The translations under genes and the position numbers were made by a program. A model generated the notes under the pieces. The model saw nothing but the letters and a program-made list of their open reading frames with translations, made no database searches and was not told the origin of the DNA. From Lingula anatina (lineage: Eukaryota; Brachiopoda; Lingulata; Lingulida; Lingulidae), in assembly GCF_001039355.2 (NCBI RefSeq), contig NW_019774125.1:165516-229515 (forward strand): DNA of 64,000 bases, in the 5' to 3' direction. This document shows positions 28,411 through 39,528 of this stretch, in pieces. The first letter of the stretch is position 1. Each line of letters starts with the position of its first letter.

Positions 28411-31215
28411 AGTAATTAATTAAATTCAATTGTTTTTTTTTCAAAGAGGGAACTTAAGGCAGATCTGCTGCTTCATTCCAAACACTTAAATGTCGAAATG
28501 GGACCTCAACGTCAGCAGGCTAAAGAATCTACCAATCGTATCACCCTTCTTTAAAAACTCTCACATTTCTTCCAGCTACGTGACATATCCCTGTTACAAT
28601 ACACAAGGTTGATTCTTTCTTGCCCCATAAATAACAATTTCCCCCCTAAAAGCACTGATCACATGGCTTCGGTTTCATTGCAAGGGATCGGAGGCTTACA
28701 ATTAAGAGATAGAATTTCCAAGCAAACAAGCTCAGCGTGTATGGGGTTGTTAAGGCTGGGCTATAGTTGTCCATGAGAGAGAGCTCATTTTGAAATGGCA
28801 GAAATAATTGATGAGACAGTATTAGAGAAAGATATGTTCTGTCACATTACCTGGCTTATGAACGGGTCACAACTTCCAGTAACGTCATTTAACATTTTTC
28901 TAGTGAGAATAATTGGTCAAACAAGTAAAATCGATTCTAATAATTTTTTTCATTATCAATCAAAATAAAATAATTATCTGACGACACCATTTCGACCTAA
29001 ACTGAGCCAACTCTTTGTCTCAACATTCCTTCGGAGACCACTTTCCTTTGGTTCGTCGAACGTTGTGCTTCTTCTTGCTCTTATGATTAGATGTTGGTTT
29101 TAGCAGAGTTTTTTCTTAGATTTGGGCAGATGAGCAGACCAGTTCAGACGTCTTAATGCCTACTCAGAAAGTCTAACTAAACTTCATCTGCACCTTATCT
29201 TCTCAATCGCAAAGACTGTGGAGATAAATTTTCCACCTCCAATGTTTCGCAGGTATGGTTTCAAGAGGCTTCGTGTCCGCGATTTTCTATTTGCATCTAC
29301 TTGGTCTATGTGGTATCTTATATCCATGATTTCTTAATTTTAATAAAAATGTATTTTTTACCCATTTCGGTAGGAGCTAACTTTTGAAAATGGCTATGGC
29401 TTGACAAATATCATATGCATATGTATGAAAAGTAGTTTACATTTACTCAGTCAGGAAAAATTCGAATTTCGAATGCCCTCTCGATTCCTCGCCTTATTTT
29501 AGTTATTAATACAAATTTTCATAGCTTGTTATCTACTCAGAATCATCAAAACATCATTTTAACCAAATATGAAAACTTACAGGTATAAGTAAAACATAGA
29601 ATATTGTCCATTTATTTATGTTTGGATTCATTTATAATTAGTTAGTTTCTATTTTCAAATCCTTCGATGAGTTATGTCAACATTTGAGTAAAACGGACGC
29701 ACGTCCATATTTAAAACCTGTTATCTTTAGGATAGTCTGTCAGTTTAAATGAAAGAAATATATTCTGAATCCTTCAGAGACATATAAGTGTCCAAATATT
29801 CGTAACAAGATGGCATTTCACTTAAGACCACGTATCTCTTCGTCTCTCCAATGTATTAAAAAAGATCTGTGCATTCCTCTCGTTAAAATTCGCTTAGAGG
29901 TATACCACCCAACATCCCAGACGATAAATAGATATGATATTGCTCTTTAAAGGCCACTAGCTAAGCTGATTGGAATCGACGCCCCTTTGAAGCGTTTTGA
30001 AGATGTGTTTTATGAATTTCATTTGCAGCAGACAACTCTGTTAAGACTATATGGTTACAGACGTCTATATCATTTATGTCCCGAACCCTCCGCCCCCTGA
30101 GCCACTGAATTCTTTCCTGACGACCAATATCAGTGGAAGTTTCCTAAACCCAGACTGCAGGTTATAGGCTAAACTAATTACGGAACTATCTGATTTCCGT
30201 ACAGAAAAAAACGTCTAAAATGAACGTCACAAACCCTGAAGAGTAGCTAGTGCTTCCAAAGTTTGCTTAAGTACATGTATTTTAGAATTTAACTTGTCTT
30301 TCCAAATCATAGACACAAGTTTCAACAGCCATCAGCTTAAAGGTTAAGGTCTCGTTTCCATGATTTCTACGAAATTTCTCTCATTTTCCCTTATTTATTT
30401 GGATAGAAAGTACTTTAATTCTCAAAGAAATGTATTTTTCTTTTGCATCTTTGAAGTATTGATAGAACTACCTAGATCACTGCTCGAAATTGCATTTTTA
30501 TGCGGAGTGAGGTTGCAAATATTGCATGTCATTGCTTAAATCTCCTAAAGGCTAAAGCAAAGAGAAGGAAATATTATCTTTCAAGAACATACATTCCGAA
30601 CCTTGTTTGTTACTACAAATTTTGCGATGACGTCTATCAGTGAAATCCTTGTTTTCTTCCATCCCTCGAAAATTCCCTTATTCGATCCCCCTGAGTTTCA
30701 GTGCTTCTTGGAAAACAGCGGTAACATGCTGAGTTTCTGGGGACCTCAGGTGTCTGAACCCCAGGGTGTGGAAAGCCACTTTAAGACAAGGAGACAGTTG
30801 TGACAGGTAATGAAAGGGTGAGGCTGGTTTTATACCCCAAGACAAATATTGATTTCATAATGTGATAACCTTATCCGTGATAACTCTGTCTAAGCCGCCT
30901 GATATCAGTATTACAGTGTATTTCAATGTACCGCATCTCAAGTATTTGACCATGTTCTTGAATTCTGCAGGCTAGAATTCTTAGATTTGTGGCGTAGGTG
31001 CAAGCTCACAATGCATGCGATGACCCTGTGGTTATGTACTTCCTGCACGCTCAAGGATAAATTAACACGCACACGCGCAAACTTTCACAAACACAAATAA
31101 GTCTAACAGGCAAAATGCATTATGTCCTACACAAACACATCAACTCTTCGATGTCTCTTAAAACAAGACAAGCACAATGTACTTATACATGTACGCAAGC
31201 ACATACACACGCAGC

Positions 31216-31246
<31 letters not shown>

Positions 31247-34200
31247 TAAAACTTATCAGATCTACGCTCAGATTTTAAAAATAGTTTTTAGTGCAAAACT
31301 TTTTATTATGAATATCTATCTGTTAGATAGAGCTGTATAATCAATCCACCACAAAAAAAACATGGTATGTGCCTATGCTAGGTCTATTTAGTGTAGTTCA
31401 TTCAGGCACCCTGGAATGCTGTATATGTAAAGCGATTCTGTTTTTTGAATTTTGCGAAATGCTGAACACTGACCCTGGCTACCCTCTACCTGGGCCGCAG
31501 TTATTGTTGTGGACATTTTTGCACAGTACAGAGATTAGCCACAGGCCCGTAGCCAGGGGGGGTCGGGGGGTTCGAAAGAACCGCACCTTTTGCTGGGAAA
31601 AGGTCCACTCTGAGTAAAATTTGATCTAGGTACATGAAGTTTTTATGGAAAAACTTTTTCAGAAAAAGAACCCCTTCTTTTGAAATTGCTGGCTACGGGC
31701 CTGAGCCATCTATTTAACCAGACACATATCTGTTAATATCTAGTGAAAAATCAATCTATGGCCCTGGTAGAGGGTAGACCCTGGCCACCTTGAAATTAGG
31801 GTACATTCCCCATACCACTATGCTATCTACAGAATAGTTCACCGAGACACCCTGAAAATCAGGAGCCAAAAATTCAACAAAGTCCAGGTCTTGCTATATT
31901 CTGTCCCAGTGCAATACCCCCTTGTCCTTGCCCCTGAAATTCAGGGTTCAGTTGATTTCAGCGCCTCGAGCCCGTGTGCTATGATACACAATGCTTTTAT
32001 CAAGCACAGAACAGAAGTTAAGAAGTCAACACAAGATAATCCGTTAAAGTGACAGCGTCGTTCTTGTAGCGCGTTCCTTCGGTGTTCTTTTCGCGGTCAG
32101 GTGAGTAACATAATACATCCTCGACTCCACGAGAGCTTTTCGCTACTCTCCAAAGAAAACACTAATTAAGGCACCTGTTAGTCGAAAGGGATTAACTTTC
32201 GCAAGAGAGGAGAACTTCTTAATGCCGGTAATGGGCGATTTATACGCCTCTCTTCATGGCATTATGGGAGCCTTTTAGCCAGATTTTGCTGTGATCCGCT
32301 TCAGGAATTTCGTTGAAGAAGATCCCCTACTTTATACGCGTGACTGAGGTGAGGGTTATTGAGGTTTAACGTCACCTAAGGTCGTTGAAATGGCAAAGGA
32401 GGAAAAAAAGAAAAAGGAAAAAAAACAGCACAAAATGGTTCTAGACAGCATGACATTGGACCACCAGAGAACTTATTCACCGGAATATTTTCTTTGCGTG
32501 TTTTTGCCCTTAAAACACTGCCTTCCTAACAAATGCTTCAGGTTATCACTCTTAAACTTTTTTTGCACCACCTTCATATACATATGGACTATCTTTGCAT
32601 CTTTTACCATATCATATATACACATTTATTTCGATTTTTTTCATTAACTGCATATATTTCTAAAATATGTGCGTGCCCGCTTTAATTTGATCGTCTAAAG
32701 ATCATTAAGATGGGAGAGGCGTGAAAAGGGCAAAAACTGGCTTTGATCTCTGGGACTTCATTTTTCGTGACTCGTAACAATATACCGTGGCTTCTCTCAC
32801 ATAAGCGTTTTTGGTTCAAATAATTTCCCCACTTCACACGACGCTGTATCAAACGTCATGAAATAGTGGGGCAAGCTATAAATGACAAACGCTGTCAAGT
32901 AGTGAAAATACAATCCACAAAAACGTTGCTAAAGCTTGCTGAGCAAGGTAAACGTTGGTCTGTTGCTAGGATTTATCAAAGTTAACCACTTTTCAGCAGC
33001 CACAAAGAGATCGCTCAAGAGAATAAATGGCAGCTCTTAATTATCTTGAATCCTTGAGTGAGTACCTGACGCAAATCTGCAATCCTGAATAAAATTTATT
33101 AACTACTTCAGAATATTTTCAAAATTGAAGCGATCAGTACGCCGCGCTTTTCTTTTCTCTCTCGTATTCACCTAAAATATCAAGCTTATCCAACACATCC
33201 GCACAGTGAGATTAAACCAATGGCAGTAAGTAATGAAAATTTAATAAAACGGTTCCCATGCGAATGATACACAATTTCCCCGCACAAACTATGTGAGTTA
33301 TTGACTATTCCCACAGGCACTACGCTACAAATGATATAAATGTCCGATCCAATACAGCATCGATTTCGACAAACTTAGAAACCCGATTACATCTCATTCT
33401 GCGACTCTCATGGGGAAAATTTCTTTGAGAAGGCTGTCCGATGAAAACGCGACGTTTAACCTTTTGGTGTTTTACCCGCTAACGATTCGTGGAATTTGGT
33501 TACTTATGCGCTTTTTGTGCGCGTTCACGGCCCTTGTTTTAAAGCGACTTGCCGGAGCATGCACTTCAATTCCCCACGTCTCTTGATACCAACTGTGAGG
33601 AGGTTTACATGTGTAATTTTTGCTTGCTAGTCTGTCTTTACGGACCTGTGGTCAGTTAGCTTTTACATGAAAGTAAAACTTGGTGGCGTGATCAGCATTC
33701 TGAGCAAGTGCGCTTAAAGAGTAAATTTGAAATATATTGATTTTCATCTTTTAAAGTTTCATATTTTATTGAAGAAAGATTTAAGTTAAATTTCATTTGT
33801 AGTAAGATACGGTATATGGACATATTTATTTATCTTCTCGTTATTTAATTAATTTTTTTTTTTTGGGGGGGGGGTGCTTTTTATGTAATTGAGGATTATA
33901 TTTACTTTATTTTACTTATTTCATTCATTACCTTTTTTCAGTTTTCAACTACTGTTGTAAATACCATATTGAAAGAAGTAATACAGTCCCTTCGAAGAGT
34001 ATTAATAAAGACAGTTTAATTCGACTTTCCCCTGATAATTATTACCATGCTGTCGGTTTTTCCATAATATCAGAGGCCTCCCACAGGAGATTTCCCCAAA
34101 CGCTAATGAAACGAGAGGGTTTAAACTTGATAATATTGAAATGAATGGAGTATAAACGAAAAAAGATGGTCGTTTGCCAAGAACACTAAAAACTTCTACT

Positions 34201-37200
34201 GTTGCATGTTCACACTGGGACTCACTCAACTTGACAGCATGACGTCATCAAACGACGCATTTTACACCGGGATTCGTTTAGATCAATTGACGCTTACACA
34301 AAGGCCGCGCTTAGACTAATTGACGTCATCAACCGACACGTTTACACCGGGACTTACTAAAACCAGTTGACGTCACCAAAAGGCACGCTTACACCGCACC
34401 CTATTTGTACTCTACTTCAATATTAAACAATATTAAACAAAAGTAATTTTCAAGTGACGTCAATAATACAATTTCCGAGATAAATTAGGCCTGTTGCGAG
34501 CATGACTTTGAAAAACTAAAAATAACTTGGCTGATAGACGTGATCAGGCTTACCAAATTGAGATTCGGACTGACGTATAAATCATCGTGATGTACAGGCG
34601 TCGCAGTAGAGAGTCAGTGAACAAGTTTATCTGCGACATGTGGGGTGAGACTATATCACAACCGTTGGCAGGTTATATTTAGTTTTTCCTTTAGTTGTAG
34701 ACTGGCAGTATTTTCATTTCTAAACAAGATTGCCGGTTGTTTTTTTTCGGTCAAACTAGTATAGCTGGCTTGTTTTTTTTTTAATCTTTTTATAGCAGCA
34801 GGACACAAGAATTTACTCGAAACAACAATATAGGTGGCACGCACCCCCCCCCCCCCCACACACACACAAACAAAAACAAATGCGCGCTTAAAAATCTATA
34901 CGCACTAACAGTGACATGAACATAAAAACAATTTCCCCTAAAATTTAAGTATTGATACACCCCTACGAGCACAAAATCACAGCAGATAAACGACGATCTT
35001 ATCGTTCAACGTTCTCTGTTCTTCTTGAAAAGTCCATTTATCATCCGAATGTCGATTTTTATCCCCGGGGACTGTTAAGAGGCAATTCATTGGGTATTTT
35101 CAATGATTTTACAATTTTGTTAAAAACATCTCGGCTTGTCAATTACACTTCACGTATGAATAATAAAGCTAATTTGGCAGACCTTGCAGAATAAAAGATC
35201 GATAAAGAATTGATGCGCAAAAACCACAGATTAAACTACACGTTCATTACAAGTTCTTTGCTGGTTGTTTTAAAAGCCAGAATACGTTTTTAAGATATCG
35301 ATCTGCTGCTTACAGATCCTCTCTTTTTACATTGAAGAGAAAAAAAGAGAAAGAAGTGGTCCCATTATGTTAACCTTTCAGTCAAACACTTTTTGTATGA
35401 ATGTTTGATGTGCCTTTACTTTTTCTGAAGCGTCTAAAACTTTTCAAAGATTTTTTACAGCAATGGTTTTGAAAGGTATGAGTAAATGAGTAGGACCAAT
35501 AACATAATATAAATTTTATGTGCATTATCAATAAGACAGGAGATTTGATCTAGTCATTCAAACTGTTGTTTCAATTAATTCTTAACGTTCTAAAATACAC
35601 ATACATTACGGCACTATTCTGAAACAGTTTTTTTACAAGTATATGACAGTGATCCGTAGGCGGACAGGTACGAAAGATCTCCAAAAAGGTCATGTGAGTT
35701 CACATTTCACGACTGTGCCTGAAACCTGGTCTGGGTTTCACGGGCGATTTCCTTTTCAAAAAAGAAAAAAAATCAACCTCGTCCACAAGAAAGAAAAGGC
35801 AAAATCTGAGATCCACAGAGCTTTATTTTAAATTCTTTATTTATCATTATTAGTACAGCAGGGGAGGAGAAACGGGGATGCCCATTTTCGCACCCTCTTT
35901 CTTGATAGCCCAGATTCACCATTGGATAAGTATGGACCTGACATCGCAACTTTTAACCTGCTAGCTGGCCGAAGGTTGTAACATAATCTGATATTTTACC
36001 TGCACCATAGTTAATTCTTTTTTCTAGCGCTACGCCAGTGTTCTCATGGAGTTTTTAATCATTTTATGACTGGAAATTTAAATTGCATATCACCTCATTA
36101 GAGAAGCCCTTTCAGCAATCATGTAAATATAAAATACAGCACCACTCGAGGTGTCCGCTTCGCTCCTAGATAAAAGGAACCTGAATCGGTCCAAGGGCTG
36201 CAGGTTAATTCATATTAATTTGGACTGCAATCATTCGGGCTGCGCACGGCGTTACGCCCTCTCGAGGCAACTGGTCGAAAATAAGTGCCCACAGTGACGC
36301 GCTGCGCACATCCCAGACTTATTACATCACCATTTGATCCACCATTTTAGACCAATTTAAATCAGTTTTATCCGGATCCTCAGTGAACAGGGCCTGTGAT
36401 ATTGTAATAGCGTTGTTTTTCAGAGGTTAGACAAGAGTTGAACACGCCGCCGGCCAGAGACCTGCGTTTTAAGCTCTCAAACCGTCTCATGCGGAGCATA
36501 AATCCTACTCAATTACGAGTCATTTGCTTCAAGCCTTGGAGCAGTTTTGACGTGTAATTGCCAATAATTGGCCCGCCTTGCCGTTCACAACGGTCAAAAC
36601 CAGCAGCTGAAACATGTAATATATGTCCTTTTGAAAGGATAGACTAGACTAAGGCATATCTGTGGTGTAAACACAACGTCAGCAAGCTCTGTCCTAATCC
36701 GACCCAAGTACGGACAATTTTCCGTATGGACCGCACATTAAAATAATAGAAAATCTTCTTTAGTCGGTAGGTGTGCATTTTCACAGGAATATATTTATTA
36801 TCTTGTTGATGAACTTCTGTTTGTAGTGATCGACACTGCCACTAATTTCGGAACCGATCTCTTCTTGTGTAAACATGTCTTTTTGGATACATTACCTTAT
36901 TTTAACCATGTTAATGTTTTGTTCGAGCCAACAACGAAAGTGGACATGTAACTGCTCGGATAATGTAAGATAGACAAGACACTAAAATTGCTGAAGTGAA
37001 ACACTTCATTCGGAAAACTCTAGTTGCTTTTAACGATACCACGTAAAGCACTACGTACTTAAATGACACCTACACGTATATTTAAACAGACACCTAAAAG
37101 CATTCTTCAAGAATACATGGTTGTTATTTTCTGTTTAAGTTATTGGAAATAAAAATATTTATTTTTTATGTTTGTTATGATATGTATGCAGCTGGCTCAC

Positions 37201-39484
37201 GCTGAGAATGGACTGATTCCATCATGATTGATTTATGTTTTTAGTTTAATTATAGTTTAAGAGAGAAAATGAACAGCGCAAATAACATTTTCCGTATATC
37301 TTGTGTCGTTTCAATACAAAACAGTGTATACCATTTCACCAACACAAAATAAACGTTTGAGAAATATTTCAACACTATGATTCATACCGAAATTCAACCC
37401 CGATGACTTCTGAAGAAATCACAGGTTTTCGAACTTATGGAGCGTCTCAAGATGAAGATTAACCCGAGGGTAGTGCGTCAGTGTCAAAAGAATGATCTAG
37501 ACGCCTCGATTGCTGTAGATCAATTACAGCCCCTTTTGTATTAGTCGTGTCATAATGTCTGGTTGCAACTGCTTCGGGAATTTGAAATGAAGACAGCTCC
37601 AGTCAAAGATATCAATTCAAAATTAAAAAAAAAATTACGTGTTTGTCTTCACCGGTTACATAGTATAAAAACTGTGACTGTGACTAAGCGATGAAATTGA
37701 ATTTATGAGTTAGGGAATTATCGCAATCAACAAGTCCAAAACGAGTCGTGCATCCGCTTATGTGTTATGAGCTAAATGAAAAGTTCGCACTGCAATTCTA
37801 GCGAGAATATGAGAACAAAAAGAACAGCTGAATAGGTCTGAGAAACCAAAGCCAACAAAAAGTAATTTTTTGACTATCGTGAATATCGATAAGCCAGCCT
37901 GCAGGTGCAGGTAGTAGATAAAATACGTGTTAATTAAATGGTATGTCAAATCTAATATGATATAAACTGGAGACATTGTTACTATATGTATTGCCAATAA
38001 TGGACAAAATTGAAATTTGAAGACTTTCAGTTCGAAAGGCCGGCTCGCCATCCTGGACTAAGTGAAATGAAACCGTCTTGCTATGAACGTGTACTTGATG
38101 GGACTGGTCTAATTAGTAATCTAAGCTAACCGTTGAAAGTAGTGCCTAAATTAATGAATATAAGTGTTTTCCCATTGCAGTGTAATTTGCCTTTGGGACA
38201 TGACCCAAATAAGACTATATTAATCAATTAGCTGTCATTTTTGTGATAGCTCATTTTAGACTTTCTATTATCTCTATCAAATCTAATTAGTCTGATCGAA
38301 AGTTAGCTGGGTCCCGCTGAAGACGGGGCGATGATTCTAATTTTAAGTTAACGGTTGCGTCTGTCCATCTGTCTGTCTGTCTGTCTGCCTGCCTGCCAGT
38401 CTAGCCGTCTAAACTTTGATAATACTGGAGTTAAGGCACGAATAAATGGCACTGAACTATAGGGGCGACAAATTATACACTTCAAGAGCATCTCAGAAAC
38501 TTCCACATCACCCACGGGGTATTTGTTTGCTCTGAGAGAGCTCAGCACATTGAAAATCAATGGTATTAGCGTATCCGATTTAAAAATTATATACTTTTTT
38601 CCTACGGGTAGAATAAATGATCAACTTCCAAAGTTGCTGGCACTATCAAAAGTCAGCATTTATTGATGCACGGGCAACCCTAACATTACACATAAATATG
38701 ATAATAGTGGATGAGAAGCTTTTAACCTCTATTTGGAGCGTACATGTACCGTCAGTTCGGTGAACTTTGCTTTTGTTGTTCAAAGAGATGAAAATACAAG
38801 GGATAGCGCTATTCTGCCTTTGACAAGATTTGTCATTGCAGGTTGAAATAGATTTATCTTTAAAAATGACGTCACCATTCATAGCCACACCTTTCATTCG
38901 TATGATGAGCAGATTTATCCCCCCCCCCAAGAAAAAAAAATGCCACACAATGCATCTGTAAAAAGAAATGAATGTCTATATGGATTGGCTTGTGATCATT
39001 TATGAATTAATGACAGTTTTGTTTTTTATACAGATTTTACACCATATAACATATAGATTGCTGTTCCCGGGGGAGATGCTCGCGCAGTGATAACGTTCTT
39101 TGTTGATTGAAAGTATAAATTAATTAAGCATGGCGATGATGAGTGTAGATAGCCTTCTAATTAAAGTGCCTATGGTAAGTGAATCTTTCAACGCGAAGAT
39201 CAACTCTCTGAGTGGAGTAAGGCTTCATTCACATGCAATGTCTATTTTCTAAATTCTATTTTCTATTCGCGGTATGTCTTATGATCACGGTCTGTGCCCT
39301 GAATATCCCGCGGCGTAATCACTGGCAGCGCGAGCCAGTTACAATAAGTTACTATAAGTAACTGGCTCGCGCTGTCAGTAATTACGCGGCGGGATATTCA
39401 GGGCACAGACCGTGATCATAAGATAGCGCGAATAGAAAATAGAATTTAGAAAATAGACATTGCATGTGAACGAAGCCTAAGTGT

Positions 39485-39528
<44 letters not shown>

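Larger units (their letters stand above)
27622..39219. other. Gene 1 intron 1, right of the duplication
   Basis: Long single-copy intron. It holds one family 1 MITE, microsatellites, the CRE cluster, and a GC-richer block at 36130-36600 with several TAAT/ATTA homeodomain-type cores that could be a conserved non-coding element. No exon was recognised. Confidence 0.55.

Noticed and set aside
31214-31244. CRISPR-like regular repeats
   Set aside because: All regular repeats in the window are microsatellites or minisatellites; none has unique spacers, and the DNA is eukaryotic.
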